Shown piece by piece: positions 37,607-49,255 of a stretch of DNA of 64,000 nt (positions within the stretch are counted from its first letter, which is position 1; the number at the start of each line of letters is the position of its first letter). Both the position numbers and the translations under genes were made by a program. Origin of the DNA: Allantophomopsis cytisporea (taxonomy: Eukaryota > Ascomycota > Leotiomycetes > Phacidiales > Phacidiaceae); NCBI GenBank assembly GCA_024752435.1, contig CP103036.1, positions 1,798,001 through 1,862,000 on the forward strand, read 5' to 3'. Under the pieces are notes generated by a model. The model saw nothing but the letters and a program-made list of their open reading frames with translations. It did not search any database and was not told the DNA's origin.

Positions 37607-38842
37607 TCATATTATCATGTTCTCTTCTTCTCCATCTCCACCCTCCTCCTCGTCCAGATCCTCCAGAGGAAAAGTCAAAATAGCAGCAATACCACCAAAC
37701 TGTTCTAGCCTCTTGCCACTCTCGTGATCCGAGCTCAACACTCTTACTTCTCCCCCTTCTTCTTTGACCTTGTCCACTAGTCCAACCCACCGTTTTCTCA
37801 CTCCAATCTCTTGACTTCTAAACAGGCTGTTGTTGATGAGGAGTACACCACCTCCTCTTCCAACAGCTCCCTTCTCCACAGCTTTTGTGACCTCACCAGG
37901 TCCATACCACGCTCTTCCATCTTCCAATCGCAACATAGTCATGAATTCGTCCATCAAACGTGTCTCTCGAGCATACTTGGTATTTTTCAGCTTGGCCAAT
38001 ACTTCACCACTGTTTAGCACCTCATTCAGACTGTGCAAGTGTCCCGTGCTGCTATGCACAACCACAAAATTCGCTTTATTCCCTAGAATCGCCTTGTTCG
38101 CCGTCCTCGTCGCTTCGTCCAAGATAAATTTCAAGAAAGCCGCTGCAGTAAAGCCAGGAGATGCGATAAGCAGCGGACGCGGTTGGGTGATATCCACATG
38201 CCGTAGTAACGTCTCAAAAACGACGCGGTAGAACCTCGTCATGCCCTTCTCGTGATCGCCCTGTCCGCCACGGCGTTTTCGAGGAACGCCAGTCTCCACC
38301 TTTTGCTTGAGAATCGTCTGGTGTTCTGTGATCAGGCAGATGTTCGCCATGCCCTCCTGCATAACTACAGCAGGCACCACGCCCTCCTTGTCCTCCTTGA
38401 TAGCTTCTCGTACCACATCGAGTGCGATACTGTCCCATCCTTCTGCCTTTTCGAGTGTGAAATTGCGCAGAAGTTCGAGGTCGAGGGTGTGGTAGGCGCC
38501 CACTTTGACGTATTTGTTCTCCTCAGCGATGCGCCCTGAGACGTGCAGTTGTCCAGCTTGTGGATCGAAGTCGATACCGGTGACTCGGATTAAGAAGGTG
38601 GTGTGTACACGGGTGGAAGAAGTGCTGCCAGTGCTGCTCTCACTGGTTACGCGGCGTACAGCGGAGGCGCGGAGGAGATCATTCACTTGGATGAGGTTGT
38701 ATGCATGCCACTAGGCACTGTCAGTTCCTCAAAATTGTACTTATGGTGAAGACAAAATCCATACCATATCTTCAGGCTCTTCTGGGAAGAGAGTCACACT
38801 CCCAGAGCCATCGGGCTCAACATTTTGTTTGATGAGACGCAT
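37607..38842 (-). CDS. DOM34: Dom34 / Pelota ribosome-rescue factor
   Basis: Exon 1 is 38842..38765 (MRLIKQNVEPDGSGSVTLFP), the intron 38764..38711 (54 bp), and exon 2 38710..37607, giving 393 residues. The N-terminal eRF1_1-like Sm fold is clear (GSVTLFPEEPEDMWHAYNLI). The central domain has PAVVMQEGMANICLITEHQT then PRKRRGGQ. The C-terminal domain has NFVVVHSSTGHLHSLNEVL and ends in an acidic tail. The protein lacks the GGQ peptidyl-hydrolase loop of eRF1, as expected. With Hbs1 it splits stalled ribosomes in no-go and non-stop decay. Confidence 0.95.
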
Positions 38843-39396
38843 AATGGGTATTGGATGAAATATACTGTTTGACGTATAGATTTAAGCTGAGATTGGTATA
38901 AAGACTGGAAGAGTGTATTCTTCTTGAGTGTGTGGAGGTGTATGTATTAATGAAGTAGGTATTGCAGCGTAGTAACAAAAGTCAAGATGCCCAGTTTCGC
39001 TCGTTAATGTACCTTGAGTACTCGAACTGCTGTGGGCGGGAAAAGTTCTAATCGATAAGAAAGCTTCCATGACGTTTGGACGACTACTGATTGGCCAAGA
39101 TTTATACGATAGTATTGGACGTAAGTCAACCTTATCATTATTTGTATTTGTTTTATAAGTCCAACATATTAGCTTCACTGTCGTAACAGTTGGATTTCGA
39201 AAGGGACTTTTGAAACTCATTCCCAGATATGTCTGCGGATGTAGATTGAAATCAGGTGATTTAGGTGCTGGTTCCTGGATCATGACGTTTGCGAAGCTGA
39301 CTCGGAATTGGTGGCTGAGGAACAATTGAAGATGCGATTTCTCCTCAGAGCTTCCTGGTTAAAAACTTCCAATTATTTTGTGAAATACATCCAATA
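38843..39396. promoter_or_regulatory. Divergent promoter region, DOM34 / aldo-keto reductase
   Basis: 554 bp separate two divergent starts. A minus-strand open frame at 38882-39325 lacks an ATG near its 5' end and shows no known motif, so it is not called as a gene. Confidence 0.4.
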
Positions 39397-40726
39397 ATGA
39401 CTTATCGAGTTTCACGCACTCTCTCTCTCATCAGACAACAATTACCCACTACCCGAGGCCATGTTCGTCAATTTCATGGAACAGCGAAGCTGCGAAATAT
39501 AGAGTAAGTCGGGGATTACTAAATTCCATGGATACTTATCGCCTTTCTCCGAGACTAAATGAAATGCATATAATCTGACAACTTTCCTCTTCAATGTATC
39601 CATCAATATTCCATCTCTGAAATATTTTGATTGTCTATCAAGGTCTCGTGCTAATTATCGTTTGATCCCTCTCAGTACCAAAATGGCGCCCCTCACCATC
39701 AACTCGAAGATACATATGAATTCGGGCTACGAGATTCCCATATTGGGTTATGGTGTAGGTGGAAACATGAGCTGGGAGGGATCGCATGCTGATCATGAGT
39801 AGGTTTATCAAACGTACGAGAGTACTCTCCTTGTTCTTATTCTTGACTAACCAATTACCTTGTACAGTCCTGCAGATGTCTGTCAGGCTGTAGTAGAGCA
39901 TGCTCTCAAAAAAGGGTACAGACACGTGAGTCTCGACCAAAACAGCCTCTTGAAAGTCACGATATTTCTTTTTATGATATTGATTACTACATAGGTTGAT
40001 TCAGCTGTTGCATACCGCAATGAAGGACCATGCGGAGCTGCAGTGAAGACATCTGGACTCCCGCGAGAAGAGGTTTTCTTCACAAGTAAAATTCGACCAA
40101 AGGATCTGAGCTATGAGGGGACCAAGGAGCAGGTAGATGCTACTTTGAAAGTTGCAGGACTAAATTATATCGACCTAATGCTCATTCATTCGCCATACGG
40201 AAAGGCGAAGGGTAGAAAGGGTGCCTGGAAGGCTCTAGTCGAGGCTCAAGAGGAGGGAAAGGTGAGGAGCATCGGTGTCAGCAATTATGGTGTTCATCAT
40301 CTGGATGAGTTGGAGACTTACATTAAGGAACTAGAGAAAGAACGAGGACCTGGAAAAGGTGGAGTCCTGAGCATTGGACAATGGGAGCTTCATCCTTGGC
40401 TCCAAAGACCAGACATTGTCGAGTGGTGCCAAAAGCGAGGTGTCGTTTTAGAAGCCTTCTGTCCTCTGGTTCGTGGTGAGAGATTCCACGAGAAGAGCCT
40501 GAAGCTTTTAGTAGCCAAGTATGAGAAGACAGCAGCACAGGTCTTACTGAGGTGGAGCTTGCAGAAAGGGTTTGTCCCGCTGCCCAAGAGCGTCACGCCC
40601 ACAAGGATCGATGAAAATGCAGACTTGTATGATTTTGAGTTGACCGAGGAGGATATGAAGAGTTTGAGCACGGAGGAACATGCGCCTTGCGCATGGGACC
40701 CCACTGTCAGTCCGTTGGACGCTTGA
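39397..40726 (+). CDS. Aldo/keto reductase, possible mitochondrial leader
   Basis: Four exons predict 350 residues: 39397..39503, 39643..39798, 39868..39925 and 39995..40726. The AKR tetrad is visible: Asp and Tyr in VDSAVAYRNEG, Lys in FFTSKIRP, and His in LMLIHSPYGKAKG. The cofactor region includes the PLPKSVTPTRIDENA segment. The enzyme reduces carbonyls with NADPH. An internal ATG at 39683 would give a conventional 301-residue protein. The upstream exon adds 49 residues in frame (MTYRVSRTLSLIRQQLPTTR, then basic and Ser/Thr-rich) that look like a mitochondrial targeting sequence. The 139-bp first intron is longer than others here. Substrate is unknown. Confidence 0.85.
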
Positions 40727-41453
40727 GATGATTTGTATAGGAGGATTGATAACGTGAGCTGGTCGTCATGAGCATAAAAAGCATGGAAAGTATGTTTGTA
40801 TATACAACACCAATCGCTGTTTTGCCATACCATGTGATCAAAGTATGGTTCAGTTCCTCTATATTCATGACAGTGGATTCACTCATATATGAGGAATATG
40901 GGATCGCCTATGATAGTGCTTCACTGTTCAGTATATCATAAGTATTATTTGAATTTGTTTCTTTTGGCCCTGAATAGTGACCAGTTGATCAAGGTCCCAC
41001 CAGGATTTGAATGCATGTAATCAATATCTGACAATTGTTGCTGTAACCACTTAACACGCACGGCTGATAGAGTAGCCTTGCAATTATTTACCCCACGTCG
41101 CGTATCACCGCGTTCGCCTCCGCGGCAACCAATAACAACATAGCGCACACTTGTTTCCCTTCCGCCTTATCTAAGGAAATTCGCATCCGTTTCCCTATAA
41201 ACGCAAAAAGACCCATCTTGGACTCTACGCGCGGCAACCTCGATTCGAAGACATTTCCTGGCGTCTCTTCTACTTTTGCTCGACCTTTACGAATCCTCGA
41301 TCTTCAACGACAAAGTGGTTACGACTCATGAAACTACACAACTGTTCTGACTTGGGCGCCACCTGGTCGATAGACTACGTTCGCGATCCAGCTTCCATCT
41401 TACCTAGACCTGTGCATCGCATCTACGACGCATCCTCACAATAGATCCTCACG
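40727..41453. other. Intergenic region with a tRNA-like relic
   Basis: This stretch holds the 3' end of the reductase gene and the promoter of the next gene. The only notable element is the tRNA-like sequence at about 40992-41062, listed separately. Pyrimidine-rich sequence precedes the ATG at 41454. Confidence 0.5.
40992..41062 (-). pseudogene. Degenerate tRNA-like sequence
   Basis: On the minus strand, gtgttaagtggttaca resembles the D-arm/A-box of fungal tRNAs, and ttcaaatcctggtgggacc resembles a T-loop/B-box plus a tRNA-Gln-like 3' acceptor. The 5' acceptor strand and the T-stem do not pair, so it is not a working tRNA. It may be a tRNA relic or a fragment of a tRNA-derived SINE. Confidence 0.25.
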
Positions 41454-43148
41454 ATGCCGCGTCAACAAACCTTCGAGCTGGTTCCGACAACTCTCGCCCA
41501 TTCTGGTGGCTCCCGGCCCCCGATGACGTCAAAGCAGGCCAAAAAGCTATATGCTCAGAAGAACAAGGCTCCGAAAATGTCTAGGGCCGAGCGTACAAGA
41601 TTGGAGAAGGAGGAGCTGGAAGCACAGCGCAAGGAACGAGACAAACAGCGAGCTGCAGACAAAGCTAAGGCGGCACGGGAGAAGAAGGCAGCGAAAGAGA
41701 CCGAGGAACGGGATAGAAGGAGGAGAGCAGGACTACCACTTCAGGATGTGAGGCCCAGCCAACCGACAATTTCTAATTTTGTCAGAGTACCGAAGAGGAC
41801 TGCGGCCGAAATGATGGAACAGGATGCTCAATCGATCGCAGAATCAGCTATCGAGAGAACCACCGTGGCGGTAGGCTTGGAAAATGAAGGTCCGGCATCG
41901 AAAAGGATTGCACTTGCTATTATGGAAGAAGACGATGAGGAGGAGGAGGAAAAGAAGCAGGAAAAGAAGCAGGAAAAGAAAGAGGAAGAGGAAGATGAAT
42001 TTGGGGATTTCCCAGAACTCTCACCCAAGACTGCGCGGATGATACTATCGCCGGGGGCACACCGTGTTCCTATCACCAGGGATACGTTTCAAGACAATCC
42101 AGCGCCATTCAACAAGTCTGGAAGTCCAGCGATCGCTCCCGAGATACTCATTTCTACACCTAGAAGGACCTCTATCGTTTGCTTATCACAGGAGTCAGAG
42201 GACGAGTTCGGTGGATTTCCTGATCTCTCCCCAGACGATCTTCCCACATTGTTCGGAGAAATAGATGTACCTCCAAAGTTAGCAGCTCCTCATCTACCAA
42301 AATCGTGCTCTGCGGCGGTGGTCAAAGGGCACGAGGTTTCGCCCACCTCCCTCAATTCTCAAGACTCTCTTCCAATTGCCTCTACTGTTGCAAACAAGGA
42401 GAAACTCATGAGCAACTTCGAGTCCAGTACTATGGGTCCACCTCCCCTACCCAGGTTGCAAACTCGAACTCCTTTGGGGGTTGTTTCGACGAACATGCGA
42501 TTACGGTCGCAAACACTGACGAAGACTTCTAGGCATGTCATACCCTCCACAGAGTTTAAAGCTGTGGCAATTACTCCTACGCGTGTCTCACCCTCCAGCA
42601 CTCAAGCTTTTCTGGAGGATAACTTTGACGATTTTTTCCCGTCTGCCTCGCAGCAAGTTCGTGAGCTGATGGACGAGGCCAGTGATCTCGATATTCCCAG
42701 CAACACTCAAGTTGCAAGGGAAATCTCAAAGAATCCAGACAAAAATACCTCCCATGGAAGCAGTAGTGTTCTTCCGTTTTCAACCCAGATTCTTGAGGAG
42801 TTTGAGCTATCGTCTCAGGACCTCAGGGATATTGAGACTCCTTCGAAACCTCCCAAGGAGATCGCTAAGCCTATTTCCACTACCTCTGAGACTATTCCGA
42901 AGCGTCGGTTTTTTGAGGAAAAAGAAGAAGACTTGCTTTACGCCGCTATCGACGAAAGCAGACGAATGGCTGAGGCTAAAGAACGGGCAACAAGGGAAGC
43001 AGAACTTTTGATCAGATCACCTATGGCCCAGAAAGTCACCAGATCTCCTTATCGGGTGTTTTCGAGCAATCCAGACCCCGAAGATGAGCGGGATCCCACC
43101 ACTCGGGCGTTCGAAGACGCTATGGATGCGTGGGAGGAAGACTGGTAA
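41454..43148 (+). CDS. Uncharacterised protein with PIP-box-like motif and acidic Phe repeats
   Basis: This is a single-exon gene of 564 residues that I do not recognise as a named protein. The N-terminus is basic, with a Lys/Arg/Glu/Ala coiled-coil (residues ~35-85). RPSQPTISNFVRV follows near residue 103; QPTISNFV resembles a PCNA-interacting PIP box (QxxIxxFF). Two similar acidic motifs follow, EDEFGDFPELSP and EDEFGGFPDLSPDD, around an acidic/Lys run. Two 'STQ-LE--F-SxQ-LR' stretches lie near residues 385 and 445, before a charged helix (EEKEEDLLYAAIDESRRMAE). The rest is Ser/Thr/Pro-rich and probably disordered. A nuclear role linked to DNA replication or repair is possible but rests on short motifs only. 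Confidence 0.75.
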   Translation: MPRQQTFELVPTTLAHSGGSRPPMTSKQAKKLYAQKNKAPKMSRAERTRLEKEELEAQRKERDKQRAADKAKAAREKKAAKETEERDRRRRAGLPLQDVRPSQPTISNFVRVPKRTAAEMMEQDAQSIAESAIERTTVAVGLENEGPASKRIALAIMEEDDEEEEEKKQEKKQEKKEEEEDEFGDFPELSPKTARMILSPGAHRVPITRDTFQDNPAPFNKSGSPAIAPEILISTPRRTSIVCLSQESEDEFGGFPDLSPDDLPTLFGEIDVPPKLAAPHLPKSCSAAVVKGHEVSPTSLNSQDSLPIASTVANKEKLMSNFESSTMGPPPLPRLQTRTPLGVVSTNMRLRSQTLTKTSRHVIPSTEFKAVAITPTRVSPSSTQAFLEDNFDDFFPSASQQVRELMDEASDLDIPSNTQVAREISKNPDKNTSHGSSSVLPFSTQILEEFELSSQDLRDIETPSKPPKEIAKPISTTSETIPKRRFFEEKEEDLLYAAIDESRRMAEAKERATREAELLIRSPMAQKVTRSPYRVFSSNPDPEDERDPTTRAFEDAMDAWEEDW

Positions 43149-43775
43149 ACAACCTTAACGAATACTATCTATGAGCGTACCTGGTGATCGAGTTCTATTG
43201 TTGTATGGTACATTTTTCTTTCTTGACGGTTTAGGTTGGTTCGTAGAAGCTATCATAGTTTGTGGTAGTATTGGTATACATATGCATTAGGACAGGACGG
43301 GCATAGGATTGGGGCATTCACGGGACTACAGGATTCACCGGTAGAATTTCAGATTGGTATTGGCTGGTTTGCTCTTCTCGAGATACCCTTCGGCGTTTGG
43401 GAGATTTCATATTGTAAATATTGGGTATACCATAGCCGGCAACTCATCATCGGAAGAGCATAATATAGATAGATTGGTTCTGAAACTCGAGTTGACACGT
43501 TAATGAGTTGAATGAAAACACGAAACAAGTGTCATGAACGATTGGTCCGAAGAAAGTGTGGCATTATTTTACATGTTCGAAGACATTAGTCCATCCGTCT
43601 ACTAACGCTCGTAAGCTGATATTATCTAAGTCTAAATCTAAAATCTCTAAGTATGGTGCATGTGAATATTCATCAAAATCGATCCTCGTCGAAATCCTGA
43701 AATTATATCGTAAAAACATTGAAATTCATCCCCCCATTCCCCTCAAAGATCGAGAGCGAAAAATTAATAAGAAAT
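43149..43775. other. Convergent intergenic region
   Basis: This is 627 bp of AT-rich sequence between the ends of two converging genes. Nothing coding is supported. Confidence 0.5.
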
Positions 43776-45548
43776 TCAGATATGGGTCGCAGTTTTACTG
43801 TAACTCCTTATCTTGTGACCGTAAATGTAGAAGACGTAAGGTACTGGTACCATAGTTGCGCTCAAACACGCAAGGATGGTTAATGTGTAGGGCACACCCA
43901 TGTTCTCGTAGAAAGGAATTCCGACAACAACCATACCACCTGAGACGGTATATCGCAGGAAGGTAGCGAATGCCAGAGCAGAAGCTGCAGCGCCCTGGTA
44001 AACGTCGATCAAATACATATATGAGGAAATGAAAATGGTAATGACTCCATATCCGAACAAGGCGGATGCGATGAGTGGCGACCATGGACTGATTGATGCA
44101 CGATCTGTCCATCCCATCCAGAATAGAGAAATTGGGATAGCTGGTGCTCCCCCGAGCATGGCAAACCAGAGTCTCATCTCCGGCTCGAACTTCTTTCCTG
44201 GAATTGTCCGGGCAAGTTCCATCTCCCTCCTGGTCTGTATGTAAAGTGGCCACACGAGAGCAGACCCCAACATCATACCAATGCATATGCCCACGAATGA
44301 TACATTTGTGAGACCTTGGGAGAAGTTGTATACATCGCGAAAGACAAAGGTATACCCATCGAGGAAGGTGAAGAGCACGATGTACAGGACAGTCATGTAA
44401 AGGCCGACCAACAAGATGATCGGCTCAGTGAAGGCCATAATGAAAGGGCGACTGAGTGCGGCTTTCATGCGATCCGATAAAGAGACGTCGATGATTTCGA
44501 TCTCAGCGCGAAATCGGTCATCTCCAGTAATTTTTCGTAATTGAGAGGCCTTCCACTTCAGTAAGATCGGGCCGTAAGTCTCTGGTTGGAACACGACAAC
44601 GATGAAAGTAGTGAGGCCAGCTAGGATCAGCATAAGCCACTCTGCCCATCGCCAGTTGGAAAGAGACGTAGTGCCGATATATGACCCAATCACAGGGCCT
44701 AGTACTGGACCGCTGAAACCTGCCACTGAGTACAGAGGGAACGCATAGGTCTTCTCCAGAGGATTCCACATGTCAGCAATGGTACCTCCAGCAGCAGTCA
44801 ACGGGGTCGACCCAAAGAAACCAGCAAGGCAACGGAAGCAAATCTGGGCTGCAAAGTTGGGAGATAAGGCTGCCGCCATGATCCAGATGGCAAAAACGTT
44901 GAGTGTGAAGACGTAGATGATGCTCCTGCCGAATGTTTCGGAGAAGGGACCGGAGAATAATGCACCAATACCAAAACCAAAAAGGTAGATACCTGGTGAG
45001 ATGTGTTAGCCATATACTCTGTGTTGGGTTGCAAGTGCCGGCCTCTGGAGAACGTTTGCTCAATTCTTACCTGTTGCCAGACTCTCAGCGACCTCACTAA
45101 CGTGAAGGTCAGCAGCTGCTTGGGGCATAATAGCGGAGTCAATAGATGAGGCTGCACCAACAGCAGCAGCGACAAGTCCGACAATCAAGGTGGTCGATAA
45201 TTTTTTCCACCAGCCAAAATTATGGGGGTTCTTTGGATCATCCTCTGAATTCCACCCCACAACAAATACTCGACCTCCCTTCCCCTCATGAGTTCGACGA
45301 TCTCGCACGTGCACCCCATCTAAGGCGTGGCCAAGAGCTGTCTTCTCTGTGACATGCGTGTTGATGGCGTGGATTGGCAGCCCCTCGTGTTCTCGGTCGG
45401 TCTCTTGAGTAGAGTCGCTATCCCCTTCATGAGATGAGCGAGACGACACAGGTGTGTCTTCAGCCGAGACCGTTCCCTTTTCCTCTTCTGCTGCGAGCTG
45501 TCGAGAGAGCTCCTTGCCAAATGCTCGATATTGCAAATAGGCTGCCAT
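43776..45548 (-). CDS. MFS transporter, DHA1 drug:H+ antiporter-like
   Basis: Exon 1 is 45548..45071, the intron 45070..44993 (78 bp), and exon 2 44992..43776, giving 564 residues. The start is placed at MAAYLQYRAFGKELSRQLAA because the upstream codon in frame is GTG. The N-terminal ~125 residues are cytosolic and end in DPKNPHNFGWWKKL, a signature of the fungal FLR1/TPO-like subfamily. Twelve membrane spans are expected. Motif A-like IYLFGFGIGALFSGPFSETF and the antiporter-type GFSGPVLGPVIGSYIG stretch are visible. A large central loop follows YGPILLKWKA. The protein is likely a plasma-membrane exporter of drugs or metabolites. It neighbours the dihydroxy-acid dehydratase gene but 1.7 kb separates them. 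Confidence 0.88.
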
Positions 45549-47227
45549 GCTGGTACTCACACTCTTTGTGGAATGTCAAACGTGACTTTCAAGGGGACTG
45601 CTCTTCGACGTGCTGTCGCTATAACTAGAGACGGGAATTCGTCCGAAACGCCACCAAATTTGCAAAACTTGAGAAATTCGGACCACCTTCTAAAGCGCGG
45701 GGCGTAGTGCAGGTATATATTCCCCCACGAATGGCACCCTAATACGTACGTTGTAAAAGAAAAAAGTGGTCCAGATAGCTTACAAATATCCATTGGTACC
45801 TGAATTCGGTACAACTTACCATGGATCCTCTAAAGGGAGAGTCCGTACATGCAGAGCTGAAGGATCAACGTCCTTGGCTATCCTGGCAGTGCATCATACA
45901 TGCATCGTGGTTCGTACGCTGGTGTACTGATGTCTCGTTTGGGTAAATCTGAAGCTTTTCTCCAGGCAGATGTGACAATCGTCGAATTATTGGTGTCGCT
46001 TTGTAAGGCTCGCCATATCATTTGTTAGTCTTCGGAAACCTCTTAATCGTGAAAATTCTCGATGTTTGTTCTCCGTCCATATTCCGAACTAAAGGCGATT
46101 GTGCCGTCCCTGACGAGTGAATGACTTGCTAACGAAGTCACTACATACCCGTGGACCGTCGGTTTTACTTTCCGCCCCACTCTATCCACATAATGTTGGC
46201 GGTCTGTGCTTGTATGTATTACGACTATCACCAAGATCGCTTTAAAGGGGAGAAGCTCCCGAGGTCACGAAATGGCCATCACCAGATAAGAACCCCAAAG
46301 CCCACTGAACCCTAAACATTCTAACATCTCTCCCGTACACCCGTAGTGCGTGATCTGTAGTGTAATCATCGGCAGTGCGTAATCGACAGTGCGTAGTCTG
46401 TACATGTATGTACATGAACTTGCGGAGATGCGCAAGATTTGAGAGGATGTTTCACCTCAGGCTTTCCCGTCAGACTTCCTCAAGTGAAAGGACCTCTAAT
46501 CGACCTTCCTTTCCCTGTCCAAGCGAAAACTAGACAGATTATCGCAAGGAGAGGAGGGATCATATTCAGTGCATAGCATTGTTGATTGTTCACGATGAGA
46601 TATCTACTTTTCTACGATTAAGCTTGACCATATATTTGATTCAATACTCGATGTCTGGAGAAATCTCGGATATTCAAAACACGGACTTTACACGGTTACG
46701 TTTCTCCGGTCCGACTCGAGCAAGTTGCTCGTTTGGAAATTAAGCTTGACATTTACTTTCACCTCGTCTTTTGTATCTATCAAATCCAAATTAAAATATG
46801 TATTCTCATGAGCAAAGGCATAGCACTTATTATCCAATTTTTCACAGCAATTATTTCTCACCGCAAACAATACGTAGACTTGCATGCTCAATCAGCGATA
46901 AGGATCTCCTTCTCAGACCATTTCTGTCCATCCAATGCCCTGACGTAGGCCGTCATATTTGACGATTTGGATTGAAACTTAGCATGAAACTCCTAGCCCT
47001 CGGCACTATTCTGATAAATAGAATACACAACCTACAGCAACATCTTGCCGTATTAGGTTGTTTATGATAATCAACAACAACAGTATATGCGTCAAAAATC
47101 ATAGTCAATTCACCATTCACTAAATTTATGTGTGACGAAATTTTCATATTGCATTTATGGGACAAGGCAGTCCTCGAGTGTATATTTCAGATAGCTACGT
47201 TGATACCTCATAAAGCAATTCCTCAGC
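45549..47227. other. 1.7-kb intergenic region
   Basis: This is the promoter of the minus-strand MFS gene followed by AT-rich sequence up to the 3' end of the dehydratase gene. Only short, motif-free frames occur. A small palindrome-like gtacatgtatgtacat lies near 46400. Confidence 0.5.
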
Positions 47228-49255
47228 TCAAAATAAGTCTGTCATAGCCCCATGACTGGCATCACCCACAAGAGCCGCATACTTAGCAAGAACACCTCTG
47301 TTGACTGCACTCTTGGGCTTCTTCCACTCTCTTAATCTGGCTGCAATTTCCTCGTCACTGACATCCATACTCAGTGTATTAGTTTCAGCACTAATAGTGA
47401 CGATATCACCATCTCTCACGACCGCAATAGGACCGCCAACTGCAGCCTCAGGGACGACGTGTCCAACAATAAATCCATGACTTGCGCCACTGTATCTGCC
47501 ATCTGTTACCAGCGCTACGTTATTTAGCCCTGCTCCCATAATTGCTGCCGAGGCTTTGAGCTGTTCAGGCATGCCTGGGCCGCCCTTGGGACCTTCGTAA
47601 CGGACGATGAGGACAAGATTTTCACCGTGAGGGATTTCGCCCTTGTTAAGGGCAGCGTCAAGAGAATGCTCCTTGTCAAAAACTCGGGCCTTGCCAGTAA
47701 ATACGAGTCCTTCCTTGCCAGTAATCTTGGCTACAGCACCGCCCGGGCATATGTTGCCTCGTAGGATCTGAAGATGTCCACTTTCTTTGATTGGGTTGTT
47801 CAGGGGACGAATGATAACCTGGTCTTGAGGTAGAGAGGGAAACGACGCTATATTCTCAGCAAGCGTTTTGCCTGTCACAGTTGGGATGTCTCCGTTCATT
47901 AGACCAGCAGCAACCAGGAGTTTGAGGACTGAAGGTGTTCCTCCAATGTTGTATAGATCTTCCATCATATACTTTCCACTTGGAGCAAGGTCGGCCAAGA
48001 AAGGAATCTTGTTCGACACTCTTTGTACATCATCGAGTGTCAATGAAACTTCTGCAGTACCTGCCATTGCAAGGAAATGAAGAACACCATTTGTAGAGCC
48101 TCCAAGCGCCATGGTCATTACAAGAGCATTCTCGAATGACTCTTTGGTCAGAAGATCGCGAGGACGGATGTCTTTCTCCATACAAATTCTAATGGCCTCA
48201 GCAGCACGTTCACATTCGCGCATCTTGGCCGGCGAGTCGGCGGGATTGGATGAGGAGCCTGGCAGGCAGAGCCCCATAGCTTCAATGGCAGTACTCATAG
48301 TGTTGGCAGTATACATGCCTCCACATGCACCGGCACCGGGACATGCGTTTTGTTCCAGGTCTTCCATTACATCACTTGGTGTCCTTCCTGGCTTTCCGGG
48401 GTCTTCAGCTGCCTGGAGTCGATCATAGATGTATGCTCCAGAAGCCTCATAACATGTGCTGATATTGACGTTCTTTCCGAGAAGCTTGGAAAATCCCTTC
48501 CTAATTGTTCCGCCATATATCATTATGAAAGGTCGATTATGACGAGCCGCTGCCATTATGACACCGGGCATGTTCTTGTCGCAGCCTGGAATCGAGATGT
48601 TCGCATCATGGTGTTGGGCACATGTTACGGTTTCGATGGAATCGGCTATGATCTCTCTGGTCTGCAAAGAAAACCTCATACCTAAGTGGTATTCAGTTAA
48701 GAATTATTCAATGACAGTCATGATTATAAGTACCTTCACCACCCATGGTAATTGCATCCGAAACCCCAATGGTATTAAATTGCCAACCGAGGAAGCCCTG
48801 CTTCTGGACTGCGCCTTTTACGATCTTTCCGAGGTCATGAACTATGCTGTTTTTGAATATCTATATTCGTCCACAAAGGTTTGAGCGCTTACGGTGCATG
48901 CTAAAATAGAGTATTAGCATTTGATGGTCTTAGACATGTTCTTGCTTCAACGTACTTGCATGGATTTCCCTCCCACCACACAGTAGCAATACCTACATGG
49001 GGTGCCGTCTTCATCATCTCTCTATTTGGTACACCAGCGGCGTAAAGCATAGCCTGAGGAAATATGAGCTCTCTTGCGATGTAGCTATGAGATATCTCCA
49101 CGTACCTGTGCGCCAGGGAAATCATGATCCTTGGTTACAGTTGAGGACCATCTGTTTAAGACAGGCTTGCCATTCTGTGTAATGCCGTGCTCGAGATAAG
49201 GGAAGTCTATGTATCTCGGGGCATCCGGGATAAGTTCGTAATTCGAGGGTTCCAT
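47228..49255 (-). CDS. Dihydroxy-acid dehydratase paralogue (IlvD/Edd family)
   Basis: Five exons predict 605 residues: 49255..49106, 49053..48956, 48900..48893 (8 nt), 48841..48734, 48681..47228. The family's three iron-sulfur Cys are at about 82 (NPCNMH), 155 (IPGCDKN) and 241 (CPGAGACGG). Further conserved parts are IGVSDAITMGGEGMRFSLQ and TDGRYSGASHGFIVGH. The enzyme converts dihydroxy-acids to 2-keto acids, step 4 of valine/isoleucine synthesis. The N-terminus (MEPSNYELIPDAPRYIDFPY) is acidic and lacks a mitochondrial presequence, so this may be a cytosolic paralogue of Ilv3 and not the main enzyme. The exon-3 micro-exon is required to rebuild CNMH. Confidence 0.88.

Noticed and set aside
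38882..39325. 147-residue minus-strand frame between DOM34 and the reductase
   Set aside because: Begins at a TTG, no family resemblance, lies in a divergent promoter.
47228..49255. Biosynthetic gene cluster around the dehydratase paralogue
   Set aside because: No polyketide, peptide or terpene synthase is present within the window; only an MFS gene is near.
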